64,000 nucleotides of DNA from positions 62,001 through 126,000 of the forward strand of contig JAULBX010031591.1 of assembly GCA_032358255.1 (NCBI GenBank), written 5' to 3'. Below are positions 22,140-33,980 of this stretch, in pieces (position 1 is the stretch's first letter; each line of letters starts with the position of its first letter). Source of the stretch: Heterotrichella gracilis (Eukaryota > Sar > Xanthophyceae > Tribonematales > Xanthonemataceae). The notes beneath the pieces were generated by a model. It was not told the DNA's origin. It was given only the letters and a program-made list of their open reading frames with translations, and made no database searches. A program made the translations under genes and the position numbers.

Positions 22140-25100
22140 CTAGCGGCCGCGCATCTTGCGTTTCCTCAAAAACGCAGGGATTTCGATGCCCAAATCCCTG
22201 GGAGGGGGGGCAGGGGCGCTCTCCACCGGCGCCGACCTGCGCTCCGCAGCCGCCACCCCCACGGTTTCTGTGCGCTTCTCCCCCTGGCCAAAGCCAGTGG
22301 CGATGAGCGTGATGCTGACCTGGCAGGCGCGGGGGCAAGGGGAGAAGGTGAGTGATCTAATGCAGAGAGGGCGGGTAGGACAGATAGTGGGATGCATGTT
22401 GCAGGTGGTTGAAGGGCAATTTTCATGGTTTAGGTGGTGCATAGCAGGCGGTAGAGGTCATGTGTAATGCAAAGTCGTGTGTGTGTCGGAGCGGGGAGCT
22501 GCAGTGTAAAAGCAAGGGAACTTGCGGGAAAAGCTATGCAGCAGCAACACCAAGTTAAATGCCTTTTGGGATGCACTAGGGTTTAGGGTTTGCGCGCAAG
22601 GGGTGCAGCAGGTCTCACCTCTCCCTGCAGCTTGGGGTCCACCACCGCTCCAAAGATGAGGTTTGCATTAGGGTCCACCAGGTCATAGATCACCTCAGCG
22701 GCCTCATTCACCTGCACACACGCAGAGGGGATGCGTCAATAATATGTGTATTGTAGTATACTATGTGTATTGTAGTATACGTATGTGCAAGCGGGGTGCG
22801 TCACAGGCACACATGCAAGGGGGGTGCGGTCACTCGCTTCTACTAGAATAAGGAGGTGGTCGCAAATGCAATCCCAAAGTATACAATCAGATTAGTGCCC
22901 GCCTTGCCCCCCGACTGCGAGGAATTCTAGCACACTGCGCACACCGTGTAAGCCATCCCACCAGCCTTACACAGGGTCGTGTCAGGGCCGCCATGAAAGC
23001 TCACCCAACCGCACGGTCACAAGCCATATTAATGCCTTACTAACCTGGATGTTCTGCTGGAACGCATGCAAGTTAGTTATTCAAATGCCTCGCCACCCAT
23101 CTTAAACAGGGTCCTGTCTGGGGGCCCTTGATGTTCCACACAATGCCATTTGCCCCCTCAACCCCAAAATTGAATTGATGCAACTGCCACCACACACGTA
23201 CTTCTGGCGCACCACCCACTGCACCACCTCGAAACCCCGGTAGCCCCATCAAACCAAACCTCAAAACACAAATCTAAATTACACTTCCAATCTCCCCACC
23301 CACCTCAAACAGGGTCATGTCTGGGGGCCCCGTGATGTTCCACACAATCCCGGTGGCCCGCTCAATCCCAATGTCAAGCAGAGGAGAGGAAATGGCAGCC
23401 AGCGCCGCCTCCCTTGCCCTCCCCTTGCCGGTGGCCCTGCCCTGGCCCATGAGCGAGGAGCCAGCCCCGGTCATGACGGTCTTCACATCAGCAAAATCCA
23501 CGTTGACCAGGCCAGGGACCTGCAGGGCGCAAAAATTCAGCACAAAATTGAGTCAAACAATGACTAGGTAGGGAATTTGCGGGCAAATGATTTCCAAGAA
23601 GACAAACATTGCTTTGTTTGGTGGAAACTAAGCCAATGTACAGTTGTTGCATTGGTGTAATCCACGTTGACCAGGCCAGGGACCTGCGGGACAAACAAGA
23701 TAAGGCACAGTTCAGTGCACATGAAGGCAGAACAGGATCCTGCTTTGTGTTGACCACGCCAGGGACCTGCAGGGTACGTTTCGAATGATGCAGAGATGTA
23801 GCCATACAATGACCAGGCCGAGGGACCTGCGGAATCAAGGGGGGTGGTTGTGGCTGCTTGCAGGGGAATACTGAGGTAATAGGCATTCATGGTGGATTGC
23901 CAACCCTACGCCTTAGCTAGGGTCTCACCGTCCTGAGGTCTGATATGCAGCACAGATCCTGACTATACCCTAGCCACTACCCGACAGGTAAAGCCGCCAG
24001 CCCTACTCTACACCCTAGCCAAGGGGCTTACCGTGATGATGTCTGAAATGCCGCGCACGCCCTGCCGCAACACGTCGTCCGCCACCCTGAAGGCCTCGGT
24101 GACGGGCAGGTTGGGGTCCACAGCTGCAAGTGACACAAAACTGTTTAGGGTTTAGTGTTTAGGGTTTAGATTGGGTTGTCCGCAACCCTGAAAGCCTCGG
24201 TGACAGGCCAGTTGGGGTCCACAGCTGCAAGTGACACAAAACTGTTTAGGGTTTAGGGTTTAGGGTTTAGGTTGGGTTGTCCGCAACCCTGAAGGCCTCG
24301 GTGACAGGCAGGTTGGGGTCCACAGCTGCAAGGGGGGAGGAAATCACGTGAGCAGTGGTGTCCGATAATATTCAGGTGGCACTGGTGCATGGAACACATG
24401 TCCTCTACCCATGCCTACTGCACTGCACACATGGAGTTGCCCAGCCCAAGCATGCATGTTGCAACGCTGCTTATGTAGGGCCTGCTCCTGGCTGCTAGGG
24501 CAATGCACATGCTTGGTATGCGGTGATGCGTGTTTGAATGCATGCTCAAATGCACGATGGGTGGCAGTGAATGACTTGATGAACCCTGTGCGATCGTGAG
24601 ATGCATGATCGCTTGCACAGAAAGGTGCGGGCCGCACCATCCAGCAGGCGATCGTTTGGAATGACGATCAGGGTGTCCACAGCCGATCGCAGCGCATCAA
24701 TCGCCTCCAGCGCCTGCGAGTTAGGTTAGGGTTTGCGGTTTACCAGGAGAAGGAGGTCGCCGCTGGTCACAGATTGTGGCAAGAGTGACAAGACAATCGA
24801 TCAGTGCAGAGTGGAGTGGAGTGGAGTGGAGTGGAGTGGAGTGGAGCGCATGCATGCAGTAATTGATTGTCCACTCAACAGCAGTTCTACAGGACGACTG
24901 AGCCCTCACACACTGTTTGGCCAAGCCACTCATGACAGCACAGTGCATGCATGCATGCTTGTTAAATGAGCGCTAACCTGTTGCACACACCAAACCCCAC
25001 ATCCTACCTGTCGCATGCGCAGCCTGCCCTCGAAGGAGAAGGGTGTGGTGACGATGGCCACAGTCAGGATTCCCAACCCCTTGGCCACAGAGGCCACCAC

Positions 25101-26360
25101 AGGTGCCGCACCACTGCCTGTGCCACCCCCCATGCCAGCCTGCAACGTTATGACAGCATTTCAACAGCATTTCGACGTCATTATGACAACAGAACGCCAG
25201 CATTATGAACAACAACATGACGATATCATGCCAGCCTGCAACTGTATGACAACATAGCGGTCAGCAGGTGTCACAGCACAAGGTGGATGGCGCAGGACGC
25301 AGTGGCTGATATGCACAGGGTTTAGGGTTTCTGGCGTCAACGTGTAGGGTCAGGGTGCGCTGGCCAGGGGTGCCATAATTAACACATTGCAAGGGAGGAG
25401 GCTGTGTCCCTAAATGCTGAACCATAAAGTCTTGTCCCAGTCCCAAACCAAAGCAGCGATTTGATGACGTTGGGTGACTGGCCAACCCACAAGTTGAAGG
25501 CGTCCAAAGGGATGGCTTTTGAGCAGGCAGCAAATCATCAGCAAGACCACGGGGGGTTCTTACCGTGACAAATATCATGTCTGACCCTTGTAGGGCTGCC
25601 TCTATCTGCGCCTTGCTTTCTGAAGCTGCGTTCTGCACCAAACATCCGGGGGCATGTGTGAGTAATCAATCAGGGTCTGGAGGGCGTCATCAGCGGTGCT
25701 AAAAGGGCAGTAAGCAAGCACACCAGGGCTACTCACCCCTCCAATCATTGGGTTGCCTCCTGCTCCCAGCCCCCTCGTCAGCTTGTTTCCAATCTGCAGC
25801 TTGTTACCATCGAGCACAGGGGACGTGGCTAAGGCCTGTGGCATGGACACATGGTCAGCATGCATATTCACCCTTTAAACCCGCAGGCTTGCAGCATCTG
25901 CAGGTGGAAAACATACCTGAGCGTCTGTGTTCACAACCCAAAAGTCCACACCCTTGAGGTCGCCTTGGATCATGCGGTTGACAGCGTTTGAGCCACCGCC
26001 ACCCACCCCCACCACCTGCGACACACATGCGCCCCATTACGCCCCGCATCGCAGGACCACACAGCGTGTAATGCCAGCCCACTTGCCTACCTTGATGGTG
26101 GCCTTGTCGTATCCCTGTTGATAGGGGCCTGAGGGTAAGGGAGCAGGAGTGGGTACGCCATTCGTGGTTGGCCCTGCGACAGCGATGGGAGCACATCGTG
26201 CCCTGCCCTTAGCCTGCACGACTCCCCTCGCCCTGTTGTGGGTGGGTAGGCATGAGAGGTGCGAGGGTCGGAGCCTGAAGGAGCAAGGCCCTCTCTTCAC
26301 ACCGCCCTGTACTGTGTCCCCCGAAGCCAGCACGCCCTGAAGGCCCGTGGCACTATGCAT
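22140..26360 (-). CDS. FTSZ2: Plastid division tubulin-like GTPase FtsZ (FtsZ2 type)
   Basis: This GTPase polymerises into the stromal Z-ring for chloroplast division. The ATG at 26360 ([20 protein letters not shown]) opens a basic, hydroxylated stretch typical of a plastid transit peptide. The core begins [20 protein letters not shown]. Later exons give [12 protein letters not shown], then [32 protein letters not shown] and the GTP signature [33 protein letters not shown] and [18 protein letters not shown] follow, then [33 protein letters not shown] and [20 protein letters not shown]. The C-terminus [15 protein letters not shown] resembles the conserved tail of FtsZ2, which binds ARC6; this favours FtsZ2 over FtsZ1. 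The stop is at 22140. Several exon edges are duplicated in introns. Confidence 0.93.
23090..23360. repeat. Duplicated FtsZ exon end
   Basis: The exon end at about 23300-23360 (minus strand [18 protein letters not shown]) has a diverged copy at about 23090-23165 ([15 protein letters not shown]). The GGGTC-TGTCTGGGGGCCC core is kept, but a frameshift breaks the copy. A still shorter relative lies near 22972-22990. Confidence 0.75.
23504..23835. repeat. Four copies of a 3' splice-site motif in an FtsZ intron
   Basis: GACCAGGCCAGGGACCTGC or close variants occur at about 23506, 23668, 23752 and 23812. The first is the real acceptor of the VPGLVNVDF exon; the others lie upstream in the intron. Intervening sequence differs, so the array is irregular. 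Confidence 0.75.
24079..24331. repeat. Triplicated FtsZ 3' splice-site region with TTTAGGG spacers
   Basis: Three 50-65 nt copies containing CTCGGTGAC and AGTTGGGGTCCACAGCTGCA or close variants lie at about 24079-24143, 24179-24244 and 24280-24331. The spacers at 24144-24169 and 24245-24270 are runs of TTTAGGG. The first copy is the real exon start ([16 protein letters not shown]). All three keep an intact CAG acceptor. Confidence 0.9.
24811..24845. repeat. GTGGA pentanucleotide repeat
   Basis: Seven perfect GTGGA units in an FtsZ intron. No coding or regulatory role is visible. Confidence 0.95.
25132..25256. repeat. Duplicated acceptor of the FtsZ GTP-signature exon
   Basis: CATGCCAGCCTGCAAC and a following TATGACA run occur at 25132-25158 and again at 25228-25254. 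The first includes the acceptor for [10 protein letters not shown]. Confidence 0.7.
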
Positions 26361-27450
26361 GGGTACGGTCCGGTGCCAATCACAGCACACGCCACCAGCG
26401 CGGCAGGAATAACAAACAGAGGATCTGGATATGGGTTGATTTACTTTTGCAAGGTGTCTAGCGCTGCGAGGTGGGCGCTATCTACTCGTGATGGGTCGCG
26501 AGGAGAAAGGTTTGAAACAGGGGCTCTACCACTCTTCAAACCCCTTTCAGCAACAACACAGCTAGGGCAGTATATCAACCCGCAGCTGTTACTGGGTACA
26601 AGCGTAACGTGAAAGTAACCGCTTGTGGGCGATGCTTGCTGTCATCAAGGGTAAAGGGGACCTCGACTTGGGTTCGAGCGGTGGTATGTGGAGCTGCACT
26701 CAGTGCCAGCTGGGGAGACAATATATTAAAAACAAAATGGGTGTGACCCCATGGGCAGCTTGTCTAGCAGTTGCCTCCATTAGCCAAGGCCAAGCGTAAG
26801 CGCTTCAACGCCCATATCATTGTCCAGCTATTAGTGTCTGGACTGGATTGGTGTATTTTGTACCATCTTGCCAATTGGACCACCGTGCCACAGTGCACCA
26901 GCTGCACACAAGGGGCCCCTGTTTTGACAGTGGAAAGGATGGTTACAGTGGCACCTCAACAGCGTACACACAGTACCCCATGATGGAGAAGAATGCTTTT
27001 ATGCTGAAGGTGCAAACACATTACCCACACAAACAAGGAGCTCTGAACTGGCCAAGCTATAACCTCAAGGCGCATGTGCGAACCCGATGCCCCATAACCT
27101 TGACAAGCTGGTAGTTCAAACCACCTACCACCATGCAAATGCTGGTGTGGGTACACATCATTTTGCAGTGTCAGAAAGACTATGTCAGTTCACAAAGAAA
27201 GGGACCTGCACAAAACCCCTGCTGCAAACCAATGCAGTATGCCACGCCACGAATTGCTACGGCAACGCCTGCCATCTGCGCCCCCAGCCGTGACTGCCAC
27301 CATAACCCTTCAGGACACCCCAACCCCACCAAGAAACAGCCTGCCATTGGCAGCTGGAGCACAACCTGCCACCCATTATAGGACAACCCTCCAGCACCCC
27401 CTCAGCGTCTGCTGATCAGCGCACATACAGATCCTCACCCAGCGGCCCCC
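26361..27450. other. Intergenic region, FtsZ promoter side and E1 3' flank
   Basis: Both neighbours are on the minus strand. Only short, unsupported ORFs occur. No clear TATA or repeat was recognised. Confidence 0.4.
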
Positions 27451-30400
27451 TCAGCGGAACTTTATGCTGACCAGTGGCACGTCCAAGTCCTCCCCCTCCT
27501 CATCCTCACACGCCACCACCACGTCAAAGTGAGAGCGGTAGTCGGGTATGTCGTACTTGGCCACAGTCTTCACCAGGTCTGACATCTTCTTGTCCATGCG
27601 CTCCTTGTGCTTGGGGAAGATGTTGTTGTACAGCAGGCTCTGGCCGCAGGAGATGCTGTACGCCTCAAGGCCGCGCGCCTGTGCACATTAAAGGGGGGTT
27701 AGATGAGAACAACGGCGGGAGGTGAGGGGGCCACATGTTCCATGCTTCAAGTTGGGGGGAGGGAAGGAGGGACGAGGTATAGGGGGATGAGTGCGGTGGC
27801 AGCAACGTGGGGTGCGGAAAGCAGGCGTGGTGACCTATGCATTCCATCGTACAAGTACAGTACAAGAAACTGAGGCAGCTTTAGCAGGAGTACACCAGTG
27901 AAAGAATTGCGACCAGACGAAATTTGTGTGCCCAACACGACACGTGCCAGGCCCACACTCACCCTCAACCACCCCAGCACCCCTAAACCCTAAACAGTTA
28001 CTGACCCTGGACCCTAAACCCTACATTACTTACCCTGAACCACTCCAGCACCTGCAGGACAGTGAGGTCCCCCTCCAGTATCCACCTGTCCCACAGTGAC
28101 CACTGCATGCCGTTGAAGGTGAACACCTTGGGGGGCACGGGCTCAGCCATGGCAAACACCGGGATGGCGATGTTGGCAAAGGTGTTGCGGTACTGCTCAA
28201 GCGGCTTGCGCTGGATGATCTTGTACAGCTCGAGGCACACCAGGCCTGGGGAAAGGGGGGAGGGATTTGTGAGCTGCCAGATCACATGCAAATTGCTGTG
28301 GAATGCATGCGACTGCCACTGGAATCTGTACATGCAATTGCCGTGGAATCTTTGCCAAGCTTGCGCCAATGGAGCAGCAAGCACAGACTCTTCAAAATGA
28401 GCGCCATCACCTTTACACCACCCTACTACACCGCCAACCCCTAATCCAACCCGCCCACGCCCACCTGTGGCCATGGCCGTGGCTGTGGCGATCGCAGGGA
28501 TGATCTTGCCCGCGATGAGCTTGGCCTGCAGCCGGTCCACCTCGGGGATCTTGTAGTTTCGCGCGCGCATGTTTGCCATGCCGGCGATGCACGCCATGTG
28601 GTAGTTGGTGTCATCGTCCTTCTCAAAGGTCACGGGGTTCAGCCGGAACTCTGGCCCAATTGAGGTGGAGGCGACCTGCGGAAAGCAAAAAGAAAATGAC
28701 AACAACTTAGCATGATATATTTCAATTGCCAAATGGCAGTGTGCACATGGTAAATGCATATATCGCCAGAAACAGCTGCCAGGCATTGTGCCTCACATGC
28801 CGACACGTGCAGTATCATGCAAAACCGTGGTCACAATTCCAATGTCAAGTGCCACTGCATTTACAGAGTTTAAAGCTTCATAACTTCCCACGCCACACAT
28901 AGCAGCGATAGTGCACCCCCGCACAGACCCACCTCCAGCTGCTTCAGCATGTTCTCAATCACCGAGTTGTCATCCGACGCAGTGTAGGCTGGCTTATTGG
29001 TGGCCTTGGGGTCCGTCTCGATCTGCACACCCTTCTTGGGCTGGAACTCAGGCACGTGCACCGCCGCTGCCGCCTGCGCCACCTTGGAAGCGTCCGCTGC
29101 CCAGTCAGGCAAGGCCACGCCCAGCACCTGAGAAAGAGATGCAAGATGAAGGCTCAACATCCCGTCCAGGTTGTTTCACTTTGGAGGAGACTCATGACAG
29201 GATGTTTGAATTTTCTCCCTTGCACATGCGACCAAGTTTTGAATGGAAGCAGACGAGAACAAGAGACAGGAAACTTAAAGAGCAGGGGTGGGAAAAGCAG
29301 GCACAAAACACAATACAACCACCAACATATCTCGAATTCACAACATTTTTACTTTTTTATGTAAATATATAAATTATTCATAAGAAAAGTACCTGTGCGC
29401 GCAGGATGGCGGCCGCCTGCACAAACGACACCATGGAGGCGTCCTCTGGTGAGAAGTCCAGCGGCTGGGGGAAGCGCTTTGGCGCCGACCAGAAGAGCGA
29501 GCCCGTGGAGGTGCGCGCGTCCTCTGGGAAGGTGTAGATGAGCTGCGCGATGCGGTCATGGAAGTGGTGCTGCACAGGGGGGCGCCACTCAGTTGTGTTA
29601 CATGCACCGCAAGCAGTGCCAGCCACATTAGTCACCATTGAGTCAAATGCCACCATGCGCAAGGTAAGTGGTAATAATTTATTTCAGTGGCTGGAAATGG
29701 ACACAATTTCCAGCCACTGAAATAAATTATTACCACTTACCTTGCGCATGGTCTATTACATGCACCCCAGCAACCATATTAGCAGTCAACACGCGCTGTT
29801 TACAAATGAGAAATATGGTGATAATCTAGGGGCACCCTCTACACCACCCACTCCCTTACCTGGAACTTGAACCTGGCCCAGGCGATGCACTCCTCAAAGC
29901 TGGCGCACTTCTCGGTGACCAGCAGCTCCAGAATCTTCTCCAGCTGGTCCCGGGCAGCGGCATCCGACGATTGCCTCACAGCCGTCAGGTACTTTTGGGG
30001 GTCGGCCAGGTAGGTGTTGGCCTCCTGGGGGGCCTTCTCAAACATGCCCTCGAACTCTGAGCGCGCGAAGGTGAGCGCGTGCTGGATGTTGTGCGGGAAG
30101 GAGTGCACCGTGCACATGGGGGCTGACTTCTCTGGGGGATCCCGGGAGGCACCTGCATCCCAGGCAAGGGCAGCGCAACTCAGAAAATCATCGGACAGCC
30201 ACGTCCTTGAAACCTAGACTCTGTGCCATTTGCTGCACTGGAAAGCCTCCCTGTACCATGCTTACTCCATGGTGCACATAGGCAGCACTTGCTGCATGGT
30301 GGCAATTTGCGCAACCCCATGCGATTCTAAAACAGGTACACGAACAAGCTGCGTGGTGCACATGGTACAAAGAACGAATGCTTCACTTGGCTGCCCTGCT

Positions 30401-33400
30401 GAATGCATGTCATGAACTAACCCAATGTGGCATGCAGCTCATGGCACCATACTGTAATTCTCTGCCATCTTAGGGTTTATGGTTCAGGGCACCGTACAAT
30501 AATTCTATATCATCTTAGGGTTCAGGGATCAGGGTTAAGGGCACCGTACCATAGTTCTCCGTCATCTTGGGCACGATGTTCTGTGTGTTGCACTTTGGCC
30601 CCAGCGTGCCCGACTCCAGCAGCGGCTTGCAGAAGTACACGCAGCGCGCGTCCACGTACAGCCGCGCGTTCACGTTGTCCAGAGCGTTGACCACCAGGTC
30701 CAGGCCCCCCCAGAAGCCGTCGTCAAACACGTCCTCGGTGTCGGGCGACACCCGGTTCTGCAGCGCGTTCACCTTGAATGAGGGGTTGATGGCGCTGGCG
30801 GCCTCGGCGGCCACGGTGGACTTGGAGCTGCGTGTGCAATAGGACCGCTCACATGCATTGTCAAGAAAGGGTCAATGTGATAATGCAGTACTTGTTGTAT
30901 ATATGCATCCATGTGTGAAAAGCGACAAAAGACAAAACTCTGTGCATGCATGATCTTGTAGCTCCACATGATGCAGGGCTACATTTGCATATGCATGCAT
31001 ATGTCCAATCTGGCCAAGGACAAGATGCTGCGTATGCATGCATATGTGAAAGCAAAGGACAAAATGCTCCACATGCATGCTAATGTGACAGGGCTGAAGG
31101 GCCATGTGTAATGTGATGGTGCAGCATATGTAAGAGTGATAGTGCCTTATGCATGTACATGCAAATTTGATAAAGTCACTGCAAATGCATGCATATGCGG
31201 ACCCCCTACCCACCTGCCAATGTTCCAGTCCCTGAACAGGAACTGCCTGCTCAAGTTGCTCTTCTCGATCACATCATCATCAGTGACCGTGATGTTTCCC
31301 CCCTGGCAGCCCAGCCCCATGAGTGCAAAGTTCTTCAGGAACTCGCAGCCCAGCGCGCCCGCACCCACCAAGAAGACGTTCAGGTTCTCCATCTTCTGCT
31401 GCAGCGTCTTGCCCAGCACCGCGATCTGCCCGTCGTACCTGGTGCCCTGCACAGGCATGGTAATTCTACCTCAGGGGAATCCTACCATGTGATACATGAC
31501 TCGTAATGTTTGTGAGAAGCACGTGACATGCCCTATCAAACTGGTGCCCTGCACAGGCACGCTGAGGAGGCTGCCGCCACATGGAATATACCTTGCGTGA
31601 TCTGGCAACACCCATATTGCTACCACATTCACAAAAACAGAAGCCGCAGCAAGAATTGAAAATGGTTTTTGCAATTACACCTACCTGGGGCAGGAACTCC
31701 TCCCGTGGGAGGTCTTCCTCAGGGAGGGACTCCACAGAGTCAAAGTAGAAGAACTGGAAGATGGGGTGGAACTTGCCGCTGGCCGCTTTGACCACCTCCT
31801 GCCCCACCACGCCACCGAACATGGCCGCCATGGGGTTGAGCACGCCCTGCGCTGTGTATGCCAGCTTCTTCACAATGTCCTCCTCCAGGTCTGCCCTGTC
31901 CTTGGCGTTCTCGTTGATGGACTTGGCGATGGAGATCACCTTCTGGGCGTCCTCCTCGTTCGCAGGCTCGGGCAGCCTACCCGTCTCCGCCTGCATGGCA
32001 ATATTACTTACTTATGCATTCCAGCAATGCAGTGCATCCAATGCATTTGCAGTTAGTCCTGTCCTAGCCCTGTCCCCCACCATGATATGTGACGTTGTAT
32101 AGCAATCAATTGCATGCAGAATTACCCTTTGAACCAATAACAGGTCAGCACTCCTTACCTGGAATGCGTCCAGCGCCTGGAAAGCCACATGGAGCGTGGC
32201 GGGGCGTGCAAACTTGGCAAAGTCGCTGAGGAGGAACTCGCCTGGCTCGTCCAAGGCCTGGCTAAGAGGCTTGAAGTTCAAGACCTTGCCCTCCTTTAAC
32301 TGAGTGACAATGCCCGCCTTCACATATGACCCATACCCTCGCACATCCTCCTCCAGCTCAAATGAGTGGGCCTGGGTGTTCACAATTGCGAACGTCACTT
32401 GTCATTCAAGCATGGATGCCTTGTCAGCGTGACGCACAACAGGGAGCAAATATCGGCACAGGAGTGGCCTTTGAAACTGACCTTGCAGTTCTTTATCTTC
32501 CTGGGCTTGCCGTCGTTCAGCTGCTCCAGGCCTTCCACCTCTTGGAAGGTGACCAGCTGCCCATCCTACACAGCCAAACCACCCGCTGATGCCCACACTT
32601 GCTTGACACAGACAGTGCAGATGCATTCACCAAAAGATGCTGTGGAAAGCACCAAGGTATGGCACATTGGTGAGGTACCTGGAACTCCAGGCGTTCATCA
32701 TCCACGCAGGTTACCAACGTAGGCTCCCCAGCCACAATAGATGCCACGATCCCGGTATGTGGATCCTCCCCTGCAGACATGATTGCTTCAGCTACCTGGC
32801 CAATCATGCATGACAAAAATTGGTTACCAATGATAGCAATCGAGACCAAGGAACAACTGCCTCACTTGCTTCTTGGCCCATTCCAAGCTGGCCACGCGCT
32901 GCCCCACCTCATTCAGGTCGTTCTTCACATCTTTGAACCCGCACACCAGGGTCGATGACCCTAAGGGTTCTATCTTAGTTTGCGGGTGAAAGAAGTGAAG
33001 AACAGATTGAGTGAGGTGGGACAGTGGCCAGCTTGGAAGGGGCCAGGAAGCAGGCAAGGCAGTGAAAACAGTGGTCCTGGACGGATTATTTTAGTTGGGT
33101 AACCAGCTGCTCACGCTTGAGTCCACCGCAAGGACTGTGCAGTGTGGGTTTGCGTCAATACCCTTGGTGAGCTGTCCTCAAGTCTGTCCACCACAGAAAC
33201 TCACCATCCACGTCAAAGACTGTGAAGGCTGGTCCAAAGTCGCAGAACACTTGGGCGAACACGCCCCTGATGTCAGCCTTGATGAAGGAGATGCCGCTCT
33301 TGTGGCAGAAGTCATCTACCCTGATTGCCTCTGCAAGGGTCATCTCCGTGCACAGCACCACCTGTGCAGTCCCACAGTGGTAGCCGTTGGTGCCTAGGAC

Positions 33401-33980
33401 ATAGATGGCTGCAATGCTAGTATGAAAGATGACTCAAGTGGCACCAACAGATCTTGGGACCCCTACCTGGAACTGAGACAAGAAGTCCTCTGTCAGCTGC
33501 GTTGATGTCGATGTGACAGCGACTGCCGTGTTCAGCTCCTGCAGCTTGTCCCTGCAGGCCTCAGCACGGTTCTTGCCAACATCTGCCTCTGTCAGGTAAA
33601 ACTGGCCAGACAAGTCCCTCAGCTGCACCTCCCCTTGGTCGTGCAAGGTTACAGACTTCACTCCAGCCAGAATCACGTTCTTGGCTGCAGGCACACGGCG
33701 TCCATCAAGGAGGGTTGGGCCCACATTGGACACATGCAAACATGCCTGGCACCCCTCACGCACCTGTCTCCACACCCAGCCCTGTGGCACCGCAGATCAG
33801 CACGTTCGCGGCGGCCATGCGCCGCATGGACTCCCTGCCATACACCGCCAGCTGTCTGCTATGCAGGTCTTCATCGATTTCGATTGGAGAAGGACCTCCG
33901 TTAGCAACAAAGCCATTCACCATTTTTGTTTTCTTGGCCAACGGCGAATCCTTCTCGGAGGACAAAGAACGTTTCGACAT
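27451..33980 (-). CDS. UBA1: Ubiquitin-activating enzyme E1
   Basis: E1 adenylates ubiquitin with ATP and passes it to its catalytic cysteine, then to E2s. The ATG at 33980 gives [20 protein letters not shown]. The first adenylation repeat follows: [30 protein letters not shown] and [19 protein letters not shown], then [19 protein letters not shown] and [20 protein letters not shown]. The second repeat shows [19 protein letters not shown], then [20 protein letters not shown] and [20 protein letters not shown]. The catalytic segment is [18 protein letters not shown], whose Cys matches the E1 active site. [16 protein letters not shown] and the ubiquitin-fold C-terminus ([20 protein letters not shown], ending VSIKFR) complete it at 27451. 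About 15 exons account for the expected length of roughly 1,000 residues. Confidence 0.95.
29652..29752. ncRNA. Perfect 47-bp foldback hairpin in an E1 intron
   Basis: Positions 29652-29698 and 29706-29752 are perfect reverse complements over 47 nt, with a 7-nt loop GGACACA. The stem begins ACCATGCGCAAGGTAAGTGG. It lies between the E1 exons ending near 29572 and starting near 29862. A perfect long stem of this size could be a small-RNA precursor, a recent inverted duplication or an assembly artefact. The ncRNA label is tentative. Confidence 0.4.
30443..30569. repeat. Triplicated 5' splice-site region in E1 with TTAGGG spacers
   Basis: Three 30-nt copies of the form GGCACCRTAC...TCATCTT lie at 30443-30472, 30488-30517 and 30540-30569. 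The last is the real exon end (minus strand [14 protein letters not shown]). The spacers are TAGGGTTTATGGTTCAG and AGGGTTCAGGGATCAGGG. Confidence 0.85.
30900..31200. repeat. ATGCATGCATATG-rich degenerate repeat in an E1 intron
   Basis: GCATGCATATG-type motifs recur about every 50-70 nt, with related flanks such as AAAGGACAAAATGCTCCAC and AAGGACAAGATGCTGCG. This suggests a degenerate minisatellite. No coding capacity. Confidence 0.5.
31439..31563. repeat. Duplicated acceptor in E1
   Basis: CTGGTGCCCTGCACAGGCA occurs at 31439-31457 and 31543-31561. The first is the acceptor of the [13 protein letters not shown] exon on the minus strand. Confidence 0.75.
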
